This document shows, one piece after another, positions 42,359 through 51,565 of a stretch of DNA of 64,000 nt; position 1 is the first letter of the stretch; each line of letters starts with the position of its first letter. A program made the translations under genes and the position numbers. The stretch covers positions 1 through 64,000 of the forward strand of contig NZ_JFHC01000029.1 in the NCBI RefSeq assembly GCF_000698595.1, in the 5' to 3' direction. This DNA comes from Caballeronia glathei (GTDB taxonomy: Bacteria; Pseudomonadota; Gammaproteobacteria; Burkholderiales; Burkholderiaceae). The notes beneath the pieces were generated by a model. That model worked only from the letters and a program-made list of their open reading frames with translations, was not told where the DNA came from and ran no database searches.

Positions 42359-43909
42359 ATGAGAACTGGCAAGGCAGCGCTCTCGCTGCAGGCGCGCATT
42401 GCGCTGACGATGGGTTTTCTCGCCGCCCTGATGGTGGCGATCGGTGTCCTTGGCCTGCTCGGCACGAGCCGCGCGAACCGCGCCAACCGCGACACGTACG
42501 AGAACAAGCTGACCGCCGCCACGAATATCGGCAACGCGGAAATCTACATCGCGCGTACCCGCCTCGTACTGGACCGGGTCGCGCTGCATCCGGACGACCC
42601 GAAGACCGCCGAGCAGATCGCCCGCGCGACAGGGTTCTTTGCGAAGTCGGACGAGTGGTGGCAGCAGTTCGTCAAGCAGCCGCACGAGCCGAGCGAAGCG
42701 AGCCTGATAGGCGATGCGACCGCGCGCCGTCAGACCATGCGCGGCGCCGTGTCGGCCTTCATCGATGCGATCAAGGCAAACAACCGCGAGCAGGTCGACA
42801 CGATCGCGATGACGCAATTGAGCGCCCTCTACAACGACATGAGCGCCGCCAACGAGAAGGTCAAGCAGGCGCTCTACACGAACGCGAAAAACAATTACGA
42901 AGCGGCCGAAGCGAGCTTTCAGATGTTCTTCACGCTGTCGATCATCATGATCGCGATCGGCGTGGTGGCCGCGGGCTTCAGCTGGCTGGCGCTGCGCCGC
43001 GCGATCATGACGCCGCTCAACCAGGCGCTCGCACATTTCGATGCGATCGCCCAAGGCGATCTGAACCGGCGCATCCAGGTGCTCTCCGAAGACGAGATGG
43101 GCACGTTGCTGCGCGGCATCGAAAAGATGCAGGCGAGCCTCGCGAAGACCGTGCGGGCCGTGCGCAGCAGCACGGAATCCATCGCCACCGCGACCGAGCA
43201 GATCGCCTCCGGCACGATGGATCTTTCGTCGCGCACCGAGGAGCAGGCGGCATCGCTCGAGCAGACTGCGGCCAGCATGAGCGAGCTGACGGCGACCGTG
43301 AAGCAGAACGCGGAGAGCGCGCGCACGGCGAGTTCGCTCGCCGACAACGCGACGGCCGTCGCCACCCGCGGCAACGAGGTGGTCGAGCGCGTGGTCGGGA
43401 CCATGGGCGGTATCGATGCAAGCTCGCGAAAGATCTCGGAGATCACGGGGATCATAGAGGGCATCGCTTTCCAGACCAACATCCTCGCGCTGAATGCAGC
43501 GGTGGAAGCGGCCCGCGCCGGCGAGCAGGGGCGAGGTTTCGCCGTGGTCGCATCGGAAGTGCGCAGCCTTGCGCAACGTTCCTCATCGGCGGCGAAGGAG
43601 ATCAAGGAACTGATCGCGGATTCCGTGCGCACGGTCGCGGTGGGAACCGAACTCGTCGCCGATGCGGGCAAGACGATGCAGGACGTGCTGCGCGCCGTGC
43701 GCGACGTCACCGCGATCATGAACGAAATCGCCGCAGCGGCCGAAGAGCAGCGCACCGGCATCGAGCAGGTCGACACCGCGGTCAGCCAGATGGACTCGAT
43801 CACGCAGCAAAACGCGGCGCTCGTCGAGGAGGCCACCGCTGCCGCTCAGTCGCTCAGCGAACAGTCGCGCAACATGCGCGGCTTCGTCGAGGTCTTCAAG
43901 CTCGCCTGA
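42359..43909 (+). CDS. Methyl-accepting chemotaxis protein
   Basis: The 516-residue chemoreceptor has TM1 at about 12-35, a periplasmic four-helix Tar-like sensor to about 190, TM2 at about 190-212, a HAMP domain, and a cytoplasmic coiled coil. The signalling tip is normal (IEGIAFQTNILALNAAVEAARAGEQG, residues split around 365-395), and methylation-helix Glu/Gln pairs flank it (TEEQAASLEQTAASM). The ligand is unknown; it has no visible EVxxR-like pentapeptide at the C-terminus. GGAG precedes the ATG. The sigma-28-like promoter supports co-regulation with motility. Confidence 0.93.
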   Translation: MRTGKAALSLQARIALTMGFLAALMVAIGVLGLLGTSRANRANRDTYENKLTAATNIGNAEIYIARTRLVLDRVALHPDDPKTAEQIARATGFFAKSDEWWQQFVKQPHEPSEASLIGDATARRQTMRGAVSAFIDAIKANNREQVDTIAMTQLSALYNDMSAANEKVKQALYTNAKNNYEAAEASFQMFFTLSIIMIAIGVVAAGFSWLALRRAIMTPLNQALAHFDAIAQGDLNRRIQVLSEDEMGTLLRGIEKMQASLAKTVRAVRSSTESIATATEQIASGTMDLSSRTEEQAASLEQTAASMSELTATVKQNAESARTASSLADNATAVATRGNEVVERVVGTMGGIDASSRKISEITGIIEGIAFQTNILALNAAVEAARAGEQGRGFAVVASEVRSLAQRSSSAAKEIKELIADSVRTVAVGTELVADAGKTMQDVLRAVRDVTAIMNEIAAAAEEQRTGIEQVDTAVSQMDSITQQNAALVEEATAAAQSLSEQSRNMRGFVEVFKLA

Positions 43910-43946
43910 CACGCATCACTTCCTTACTCACAAACCTCTCGCAACA

Positions 43947-44678
43947 ATGACGCTACCCAACGACCGCAGCCGCCGCAGCTTTCTCAAAGGCTCATTGGCG
44001 ATTGCACCGATAGCCGTGGTCGGCATTTCCGGTGCCGTGGCGACGCCCAACGGACAGCCGGACCCCGGCACCCCTCCGCCTGACCGGCCCGCTGTCGAGA
44101 ACTACACGCCCGGCTATTTCACGCCTGAAGAGTGGGCATTCGTGAACGCGGCGTGCGACGTGCTGATCCCGAAGGACAGCGTGGGCCCGGGCGCCGTCGA
44201 GCTCGGCGTGCCGCAATACATCGACCGCCAGATGCAGACGCCCTACGGCGACGCGTCGCGCTGGTACATGCAGGGGCCGTTTCTCCCCGCGGAAGCGGAG
44301 TTCGGCTACCAGTCCAAACTCACGCCGAAGGAACAGTACCGGCTTGGCATCCGCGCGATCAACGGCTACTGCCGCGAGCATTTCGGCGGCAAGACCTTCG
44401 CGGAACTCACGCATGCGCAACAAACCGACTTGTTCAAGAAGATCGAATCCGGCGCGCTGAAAGTGGAGGGCTTCAGGCTGAAGACCTTCTTCGAAGGCTT
44501 TCTGCTGGTGAACGTCAACGAAGGCTACTTCTGCGATCCGTCGTACGGCGGCAACAAGGACATGGCCGCGTGGAAGATGATCGGCTATCCCGGCGTGCGC
44601 GCGGATTACCTCGAGTTCGTGGGTGAGGCCAAGCCTTATCCCTACGCACCGGTCAGCCTCTACGGAAAGCGAGGATAA
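43947..44678 (+). CDS. Gluconate 2-dehydrogenase subunit 3 family protein
   Basis: The 243-residue small subunit has a Tat signal (SRRSFLKGSLAIAPIAVVG) that can carry the folded flavoprotein partner out of the cytoplasm. The body matches the gluconate dehydrogenase gamma family (FFTPEEWAFVNAACDVLIP-like start, GFRLKTFFEGFLLVNVNEGYF region). It is followed after two bases by the flavoprotein gene, then by cytochrome c. The three form a membrane-bound dehydrogenase feeding electrons to ubiquinone. Confidence 0.9.
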   Translation: MTLPNDRSRRSFLKGSLAIAPIAVVGISGAVATPNGQPDPGTPPPDRPAVENYTPGYFTPEEWAFVNAACDVLIPKDSVGPGAVELGVPQYIDRQMQTPYGDASRWYMQGPFLPAEAEFGYQSKLTPKEQYRLGIRAINGYCREHFGGKTFAELTHAQQTDLFKKIESGALKVEGFRLKTFFEGFLLVNVNEGYFCDPSYGGNKDMAAWKMIGYPGVRADYLEFVGEAKPYPYAPVSLYGKRG

Positions 44679-44680
44679 GC

Positions 44681-46459
44681 ATGGCAAGCATCAAGAAGAA
44701 GCCGGTCGACGCCGTGATCGTCGGCTTCGGCTGGACCGGCTCGATCATGGCGATCGAACTGGCCAACGCAGGTCTCAACGTGGTTGCACTGGAGCGCGGC
44801 GATGCCCGCGACACGGTGCCGAGTTTCGCGTATCCGCAGATCGTCGACGAGATCAAGTACTCGGCGCGTCAGGCGTTGCTGCAGAACCTCGCGAAGACGA
44901 CCGTCACGAACCGGCATACGAAAAACGATACGGCGGTGCCTTACCGGCAGATCGGTTCGTTCAAGCCGGGTGAGGGCGTAGGCGGCGCGGGCGCGCACTG
45001 GTCGGGCGTGCAGTCGCGGGTCATGCCCGACGAGCTGCGCATGAAGAGCCACATCACCGAGCGCTACGGCGCGAAGTTCATCCCCGAGGACATGAACCTG
45101 CAGGACTGGGGCGTGACCTACGACGAACTCGAACCGAGCTTCGACCGGTTTGAGCGCGTATGCGGCACCTCGGGGAAGGCCGGCAACATAGAGGGCAAGC
45201 CGGTGGAGGGCGGCAATCCGTTCGAAGGCCGCCGTTCGAACGACTTTCCATTGCCCCCGCTCGCGGACCATCCGACGGGCAAGCTCTTCGCCAGGGCGGC
45301 GAAGAGCCTCGGCTACAAGCCCTTTGCGCTGCCGGCCGGCAACGCGTCCGGGCCGTATGAAAACGAATACGGCTGCCAACTGGGTCCCTGCAACTTCTGC
45401 GGATTTTGCAGCGACTACGGCTGCCTGAACTATTCGAAGGCGTCGCCGCAGACGGCCATCATTCCGGCACTCCTGCGCAAGCCCAATTTCGAGCTGCGCG
45501 TGAATGCGCATGTGATCAAGGTCAACACGGACGCAAGCGGCAAGCGCGCGACTGGCGTGACCTACGTCGATGCGGAAGGCAACGAGGTTGAACAGCCCGC
45601 CGAGATGGTGATTCTCGCGGCATTCCAGCTGCACAACGTGCATCTGATGCTGCTGTCGAAGATCGGCCAGCCGTTCAACGCCGACACCAACGAAGGCGTG
45701 GTCGGCCGCAACTTCTGCTACCAGCTGCTCAACAGCGTGAACATGTTCTTCGACCAGGACACGTACATCAATCCCTTCATGGGCGCGGGCGGCGGCGGTC
45801 AGGCAATCGAGGAGTTCAACGCGGACAACTTCGACCACGCGTCGCTCGGCTTCATCGGCGGCGGCATCATCTGGGGCCGGCAGACGGGCAACGGCCCGGT
45901 GCGCGGCATCCCGCTGCCCAAGGGCGCGCCGAAGTGGGGCACGGAGTGGAAGAAGGCGGTGAAGGACAATTTCGTGCACACCGGCCGCATCGAGTCCCAA
46001 TGCAGCAACATGGCCTATCGCGGCTGTTTCGCCGATCTCGATCCGAACTACCGCGATGCCTACGGTTCGCCGCTCCTGCGTCTCACGCTCGACTGGCAGG
46101 ACAACGACCTCAGGGCATCGGAGTACGTGGCAGGCAAGATGATGGAGATCGGCCGCGCGATGAATCCCAAATCGATGTCGGGCCGCATTCTCAAGCCCGG
46201 CACGCACTGGGACACGCGTGCGTATCAGAGCACGCACATCAGCGGCGGGACGGCGATGGGCGCCGACCCGAAGACGAGCGTCGTCAACAAGTACCTGCAA
46301 AGCTGGGACGTCCCCAACCTGTTCGTGTTGGGCGCGAACGTCTTTGCGCATGGTATCGGCTACAACCCGACGGGACTGGTCGGTGGTCTCGCCTACTGGG
46401 CCGCGAGCAACATTCGCTCGCAATACCTGAAGAATCCCGGCGCGATGGTGCAGGTCTGA
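44681..46459 (+). CDS. GMC family flavoprotein dehydrogenase, large subunit
   Basis: The 592-residue FAD enzyme has the dinucleotide loop VGFGWTGS at about 14-21 with ALERG at the end of the second strand, and the C-terminal block ISGGTAMGADPKTS then HGIGYNPTGLVGG. It oxidises a sugar, polyol or sugar acid at the periplasmic face; gluconate, fructose and sorbitol dehydrogenases share this set. No signal peptide of its own; export is expected with the Tat-tagged subunit. A Cys cluster near residue 245 (CNFCGFCSDYGC) is typical and may hold an iron-sulfur cluster. Confidence 0.92.
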   Translation: MASIKKKPVDAVIVGFGWTGSIMAIELANAGLNVVALERGDARDTVPSFAYPQIVDEIKYSARQALLQNLAKTTVTNRHTKNDTAVPYRQIGSFKPGEGVGGAGAHWSGVQSRVMPDELRMKSHITERYGAKFIPEDMNLQDWGVTYDELEPSFDRFERVCGTSGKAGNIEGKPVEGGNPFEGRRSNDFPLPPLADHPTGKLFARAAKSLGYKPFALPAGNASGPYENEYGCQLGPCNFCGFCSDYGCLNYSKASPQTAIIPALLRKPNFELRVNAHVIKVNTDASGKRATGVTYVDAEGNEVEQPAEMVILAAFQLHNVHLMLLSKIGQPFNADTNEGVVGRNFCYQLLNSVNMFFDQDTYINPFMGAGGGGQAIEEFNADNFDHASLGFIGGGIIWGRQTGNGPVRGIPLPKGAPKWGTEWKKAVKDNFVHTGRIESQCSNMAYRGCFADLDPNYRDAYGSPLLRLTLDWQDNDLRASEYVAGKMMEIGRAMNPKSMSGRILKPGTHWDTRAYQSTHISGGTAMGADPKTSVVNKYLQSWDVPNLFVLGANVFAHGIGYNPTGLVGGLAYWAASNIRSQYLKNPGAMVQV

Positions 46460-46474
46460 ACGAGCGATGAGAAC

Positions 46475-47773
46475 ATGAGGAAAATCATTACGGGCATGGC
46501 GGCGGGCGCCGTCGCGGTCGTGGGCGCGCTGTGGGCGTTCTCATTCGCGCAGCCTTCAGCTTCGATCGATCCCGCGATCGCGAATCGTCAGGGCGATGCC
46601 GTTCACGGCGCCTATCTCGCGCGGGCCGGCGACTGTGTGGCCTGCCATACCGCGCGCGGCGGCACGCCGTTTGCGGGTGGCTTGCCGTTCGAAACACCAG
46701 TGGGCATCATCTATTCCACCAACATCACCGCCGACCGCGAGCACGGCATCGGTGGCTACACGTTCGAGCAGTTCGTCCTCGCGATGCGCGAAGGCGTGGC
46801 GAGGGACGGCAAGCGGCTCTATCCCGCGATGCCGTACACGTCGTACGCGAAGGTCTCCGATGCGGACCTGAAGGACCTTTACGCGTATTTCATGACGCAG
46901 GTAGCGCCTTCGGCGCAGCAGAATCGTGCGTCGGATATCGTGTGGCCGCTCAGCGTGCGCTGGCCGCTCGCCTACTGGAGCCGCGCGTTTCATGACGACA
47001 CCCGCTTCGTCGGCGATCCGTCGAAAGGTGTGGAGTGGAATCGCGGCGCGTATCTCGTGCAGGGGCTCGCGCATTGCGGCACATGTCATACGCCTCGCGG
47101 CGCCGGCTTTCAGGAGAAGGACCTGAGCGGCAAGAGCGATCTCTACCTGTCCGGCTCCGCTCTCGACCGCACGGCGCCGATCAGCCTGCGTTCGGCTGCG
47201 GGCGGCGGGCTGGCCAGCTGGTCCGGCGAGGATATCGTCGCGTCGCTCAAGACGGGGCGCAACCCGCATTCGGCGGTGTCGGGTCCGATGAGCGAAGTGG
47301 TCGAGCACAGCACGCAGTATCTGAGCGACGGCGATCTCGCTTCGATCGCCGTGTATCTGAAGAGCCTCGGTGCGGCGCCCGGAGCGGTCTCGTTCCATCC
47401 CGACGACACGACGGTGAAGACCATCCTCGCGGGCAAGGCGGTAGGGCGCGGGGCCAGCATCTATATCGACAGCTGTGCGGCATGTCACCGCATGAACGGC
47501 CAGGGCGCGGCGCGCGTGTTTCCTTCGCTCGTCGACAATCCGATGGTGACGCAAGGCAATCCCGATTCCCTGTTGGGGGTGATTCTGGCGGGTGCACGCC
47601 TGCCGTCCACGGCGAGCGCACCGTCGCGGCTCGCCATGCCGCCGTTCGCGTGGCGTTATGACGACGACGACGTCGCACAGCTCGCGACCTTCGTGCGTTC
47701 GAGCTGGGGCAATCAGGGACCGGCGGTCACGGCGCAGCAGGTGGCCGCAGTTCGGGCCCACGTGGCGCATTAG
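46475..47773 (+). CDS. Tri-heme cytochrome c subunit of the GMC dehydrogenase
   Basis: The 432-residue protein has an N-terminal membrane anchor or signal (residues 3-26) and three c-type heme sites: CVACH at about 54, CGTCH at about 201 and CAACH at about 334. This matches the cytochrome subunit of gluconate/alcohol dehydrogenases, passing electrons from FAD to quinone. It ends the three-gene operon, 15 bases after the flavoprotein. Confidence 0.93.
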   Translation: MRKIITGMAAGAVAVVGALWAFSFAQPSASIDPAIANRQGDAVHGAYLARAGDCVACHTARGGTPFAGGLPFETPVGIIYSTNITADREHGIGGYTFEQFVLAMREGVARDGKRLYPAMPYTSYAKVSDADLKDLYAYFMTQVAPSAQQNRASDIVWPLSVRWPLAYWSRAFHDDTRFVGDPSKGVEWNRGAYLVQGLAHCGTCHTPRGAGFQEKDLSGKSDLYLSGSALDRTAPISLRSAAGGGLASWSGEDIVASLKTGRNPHSAVSGPMSEVVEHSTQYLSDGDLASIAVYLKSLGAAPGAVSFHPDDTTVKTILAGKAVGRGASIYIDSCAACHRMNGQGAARVFPSLVDNPMVTQGNPDSLLGVILAGARLPSTASAPSRLAMPPFAWRYDDDDVAQLATFVRSSWGNQGPAVTAQQVAAVRAHVAH

Positions 47774-48138
47774 TCGATCGATGCGCACGAGCGCGTCGCT
47801 TCCGAGCCGCATTGGCCGGGAGCGGCGCGCAGCGCAGGGAGCGATGAAGCGTGCGTGACGCCTCCGCTTCGACATGCACGCATTACTTCGCATCCTTCCT
47901 TCAGACGATTGCGTGCCGACGGTCCATATCCCCGTTCACACAGCGCAAATCCTGGGCAAAGATGTCAAAGATAGAGGGGACGAAAGACGACACGCGGCGG
48001 CGATTACTCGCGCCGGAAGGAAGATTCAATATCTGAATCGGGCCTTAAAGACAGTGCGCGGGATGACTAGACTGCATTCAACGACGAAACGCAATTACGC
48101 GGTAGTCGCATTGCAGACAGTTATCGAGGTCATTGATC
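47774..48138. other. Intergenic region upstream of the DUF4148 gene
   Basis: No gene is recognised in this 365-base stretch; small open frames have no product-like features. A dyad GATTCA-ATATC-TGAATC at 48023-48039 is the only structure noted. The distal part must contain the DUF4148 promoter. Confidence 0.5.
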
Positions 48139-48456
48139 ATGAAACGCACATTGCTTGTTTCCCTTCTTGTTTCCGTTCTCGCGGTTCCCGCGGTCTCTTT
48201 CGCGCAGTCACAGCAGCCCTTGACGCGTGCCCAGGTTCGCGCCGAACTCGTCGAGCTTCAGCAGGCCGGATACCGCGGCGACAACGACGCCACGTACCCC
48301 GCCGCAATCCAGGCTGCCGAGGAGCGCGTGGTTCAGGCACACGGACAGTCGCAGGCCGCCTCGTCGTATGGCACGGACGTGAGCGGTTCGGCTGCATCGG
48401 GCGGGCGCTCGCACGATGAGATTCCCGGACTGAAGCCGGTCTATTTCGGTCAGTAA
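48139..48456 (+). CDS. DUF4148 domain small secreted protein
   Basis: The 105-residue protein has a clear signal peptide (MKRTLLVSLLVSVLAVPAVSFAQ) and the DUF4148 pattern LTRAQVRAELVELQQAGYRGDND-like in the mature part, split by position 30-55. The tail is Ser/Gly-rich and disordered-looking. DUF4148 proteins are numerous in Burkholderiaceae and of unknown function. GAGG lies before the ATG; a TTG six bases earlier is in frame. Confidence 0.88.
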   Translation: MKRTLLVSLLVSVLAVPAVSFAQSQQPLTRAQVRAELVELQQAGYRGDNDATYPAAIQAAEERVVQAHGQSQAASSYGTDVSGSAASGGRSHDEIPGLKPVYFGQ

Positions 48457-48479
48457 GCGGGTCTGACGCATGGGGGGGT

Positions 48480-48504
48480 AGCCCGGATGTGCTTTCTCCG
48501 GGCT
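48480..48504. terminator. Terminator-like hairpin after the DUF4148 gene
   Basis: AGCCCGGA (48480-48487) pairs with TCCGGGCT (48497-48504), loop of nine. It lies 24 bases after the stop. No long T-tract follows. Confidence 0.5.
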
Positions 48505-48649
48505 GCACGGACGTCCATTGCAGGTAGATGAGGGAGAAGTCCGGTGATCCGTATGAAGGAACGCGCGCGCTTCGGGCCCTGCATCGGTCGCATGGTGCCT
48601 GCCGCTTGCACGTGCCGCCGAGGGCGCGCAGGGACGGGGCTTTCGCGGT

Positions 48650-49954
48650 CTAGTTGAAGGCTTGCGCAATCAGGACGACATTGAGCGCACCGACCACCAG
48701 CGCGCCGGCTGCGGCGACGCAGAACGTGGTCTTGCCTATGACGAGTTCCCCCATCAACGCGCGACGCCGGGAGAAAATGAGCAGCGCCATCATCGGCATG
48801 GGAAGTGTCATGCTGAGCACGACCTGACTGATGAGCATCGCATGCGTCACGTTGCACCCGGTGACGAGCACCCCGAACGACGGAATGATGGTGACCAGCC
48901 TGCGTACCCATGCCGGAATGCTCCGGTGCACGAACCCCTCCATGATCATCTGCCCCGCCATGGTCCCGACCACCGAACTCGACAGGCCGGAAGCCAGCAA
49001 GCCGGTCAGGAAGATGGCCGCGGCGCCCGCCCCGAGCGCGGGAATCAGCGCGTGATAGGCAACGGCGAGATCGGCGATATCGGGCGAGGTTGCATGGAAC
49101 GCCGATGCGGCCATGATGACCATGGCCATGTTGACGCATCCTGCCGCGCCGAGTGCGAGGATGACCTCACGGTTGGAATATCTCAGGTGCGTCAGCATCT
49201 CCGCGCGGTTGCGTGCCGGCGCCCGTTTCTGCGTGAGTCCCGAATGCAGGTAGAGCGTATGCGGCATGATCGTCGCGCCGACAATGCCGATGGCGAGAAC
49301 CAGAGCGGAATGGTCCTGCACACGCGGTAACAGCGCCGACGCAGCGACATCGCCCCAGTTGACGGGCGCAATCCACAGCTCGCAGACATAGCAGACGCCG
49401 ATCAGCGCCACCATGGCTCCGATCACCAGTTCGAGCGGGCGGTAGCCCCGCTTGTCGAGGGCGAGAAAGGCGAACGTGACGACGGCGGTCTCGAACATGC
49501 CTGCGAGGAGCGACTGGTGCAGCACGAGTGACAGCGCAAGCGCACCGCCGAGAAACTCGGCGAGATCGGTGGCCATCGCCGCCAGTTCCGACCCGAGCCA
49601 CATGATCAGCACGACCGGACGCGGGAAGTGGTCGCGGCACAATTCGGCGAGATTGCAGCCGGTCGCGATTCCTATTCTCGCCGACAGGGCCTGGAACAGC
49701 ATCGCGAGCACGCTCGACAGAATCACCACCCACAGAAGACCGTAGCCATACTGGGCTCCCGCCTGGATGTTGGTCGCATAGTTGCCCGGGTCCATGTAAC
49801 CGACCGACGCGATCACCGCCGGCCCGACGAACGGAAGGAATGCCCGCAGGCCGCGAGCACGTCCTTCGAGCGCCGTCCGCACGGCAGTCTCGCTCCGCTG
49901 AGCGAGACTGTTGCGGATCGCGATGCCTTCCTGTTTGCTCGAAACAACCTGCAT
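48650..49954 (-). CDS. mntH: NRAMP family Mn(II)/Fe(II) transporter MntH
   Basis: The 434-residue proton-coupled importer has the metal-site motifs YMDPGNYATNIQAGAQYGYG in helix 1 and MPHTLYLHSGL in helix 6, with about 11 membrane segments. Start choice is uncertain: ATG 49954 has GGAG nine bases ahead, while ATG 49969 would add five residues. It lies 80 bases after the oxalate decarboxylase gene on the same strand, and that enzyme needs manganese, so supply of Mn is a plausible joint role. No MntR site was identified. Confidence 0.9.
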   Translation of the reverse strand: MQVVSSKQEGIAIRNSLAQRSETAVRTALEGRARGLRAFLPFVGPAVIASVGYMDPGNYATNIQAGAQYGYGLLWVVILSSVLAMLFQALSARIGIATGCNLAELCRDHFPRPVVLIMWLGSELAAMATDLAEFLGGALALSLVLHQSLLAGMFETAVVTFAFLALDKRGYRPLELVIGAMVALIGVCYVCELWIAPVNWGDVAASALLPRVQDHSALVLAIGIVGATIMPHTLYLHSGLTQKRAPARNRAEMLTHLRYSNREVILALGAAGCVNMAMVIMAASAFHATSPDIADLAVAYHALIPALGAGAAAIFLTGLLASGLSSSVVGTMAGQMIMEGFVHRSIPAWVRRLVTIIPSFGVLVTGCNVTHAMLISQVVLSMTLPMPMMALLIFSRRRALMGELVIGKTTFCVAAAGALVVGALNVVLIAQAFN

Positions 49955-50034
49955 GAAACGGCGCTCCATAGTGCCAGCGTTGAACACGCAAAAGGTTTTG
50001 ACCGCATGTCGACGATGCCCGGTCGGCAACACCT

Positions 50035-51291
50035 CTACTCAGGCATCACGTCCGGACGATCGCTTGGAAACTGCGCGAGCACATCGGGGCTGATGTTGAG
50101 CGTTTGAACGACCATGTCGGAGGGCGTGTGCGTGAGCCAGTCCGAGAGCGAGACCTCGGAGAACCGGTCCGCCTTGAAAATCTCGAGGAACTGCAGATCG
50201 GTGTCGCCGACGTTCTTCACGTAGTGGCCCAGGCTCTTCGGCACATACCCGATGTCGCCCGCGCGGAAGTCGCCGGTCATTGCCTTGGGGCCGGTATCGA
50301 ACACCGTCATTTGCGCCTTTCCCTTGACGTAGTACTGCCACTCGTCGGCATTCGGATGCCAGTGCAGTTCGCGCATGCCGCCCGGCTTGACGGTGACCAG
50401 CGCTGCGGCCACGGTTGCCGATATCTTGAAGTTGCGGCTGTCGGCGATCTGAACGTGGCCGCCGCGTGTCTTTCGAACGGGCGCGGAGTCGCCCAGCGAG
50501 AAGGTGAAGGGGAGCGCCGGCGGGCCCTTTTTCGAAGCCGCCGCGCGTTGCGCCTGGGCGAGCGGACCCGGCTCCTTGCCCTGGAAGATCCAGAGATTTT
50601 CGAGCGGAATGTTCTTGAACGCGTCGGCGGATACGCCGAAGTTGGCGGCCAGTACGTCGGGCGGTGTGTGAGCGATCCAGTCGGTGAGCAGCAGCGTGTT
50701 GAATTCGGACGCCATGCCGTTATCGAACGCGAGCAGGAATTCAGCCCCGCTTGCGCCGACACCCTGCAACGAGTGCGGCAACCCGGGCGGGAAGTACCAG
50801 AGATCGCCAGCCTTCACATCCTGAACCGAAGACCGGCCTTCTTCGTCGAGCACGGTAACGCGGCATTTGCCGTCGAGCATGATTGCCCACTCGGCTTGCT
50901 GGTGCCAGTGCATTTCGCGGATGCCGCCTGCCGAAAGCCGCATGTTCACGCCGGAAATATCCTTCGATATCGCGAAGTCCGCCTGAGTGACTTCCCGCGC
51001 CCAGCCGCCATTCTGGATGCGCTTGTGCGCATTGTTGAACGACGCCCAGAAAAGCGGCAGGCCGTTGACGTCGGTGGGCGGCGGATTCTGGAACGTCGGG
51101 AACTGATTTGCCAGTGCGGGATTCTGGGGGCCGGGATCGGTGAGCCCCTGGCGATTCAGGGCGTTGACTGCGCCTTCTGGCGGCCGGTCCGGGTTGCCGA
51201 ACGATGCAGCTCTTGCTGTGACTGCCACGCCGGCCGCCATGGCCGTAGCGGCCGCGCCGACCAACACTTTGCGTCTAGTCAGATCCGTCAT
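50035..51291 (-). CDS. oxdC: Tat-exported oxalate decarboxylase (bicupin)
   Basis: The enzyme converts oxalate to formate and CO2 with Mn in each of two cupin domains. The 418-residue protein has a Tat signal (LTRRKVLVGAAATAMAAG). Cupin 1 has His128, His130, Glu134 and His173; cupin 2 has His311, His313, Glu318 and His357, matching the B. subtilis ligands. The lid carries Glu196 in ASEFNT, the residue that separates decarboxylase from oxidase. It should act in the periplasm. The Mn transporter gene follows on the same strand. Confidence 0.9.
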   Translation of the reverse strand: MTDLTRRKVLVGAAATAMAAGVAVTARAASFGNPDRPPEGAVNALNRQGLTDPGPQNPALANQFPTFQNPPPTDVNGLPLFWASFNNAHKRIQNGGWAREVTQADFAISKDISGVNMRLSAGGIREMHWHQQAEWAIMLDGKCRVTVLDEEGRSSVQDVKAGDLWYFPPGLPHSLQGVGASGAEFLLAFDNGMASEFNTLLLTDWIAHTPPDVLAANFGVSADAFKNIPLENLWIFQGKEPGPLAQAQRAAASKKGPPALPFTFSLGDSAPVRKTRGGHVQIADSRNFKISATVAAALVTVKPGGMRELHWHPNADEWQYYVKGKAQMTVFDTGPKAMTGDFRAGDIGYVPKSLGHYVKNVGDTDLQFLEIFKADRFSEVSLSDWLTHTPSDMVVQTLNISPDVLAQFPSDRPDVMPE

Positions 51292-51565
51292 GCTGTTTCC
51301 TTGAGTTTGGTTGGTGATCGAACCGCAGAACTCGCATGGCGACTACCCGACGACATCCATTTGTAGCAAGGCTCTCACTTGCGTGTCCGCATGGCGAAAC
51401 AATATCCGGGCGGGGTAGCGGCCGCCATCAGATCAAGTGGTGCACGGCGTTACCCTTAAAGGTCGCCAACCTATACATGGATTTAGGGCGCGCGAAGCCG
51501 GCGCGCGCCGGGATGCGCGGATTATCCGGACTCGTGCACCCATGCGCGGCGCAGCATCGGCCGCT

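Noticed and set aside
47851..48036. A 61-codon frame as a small protein gene
   Set aside because: There is no ribosome site, no hydrophobic or repeated pattern, and several equal alternatives in other frames.
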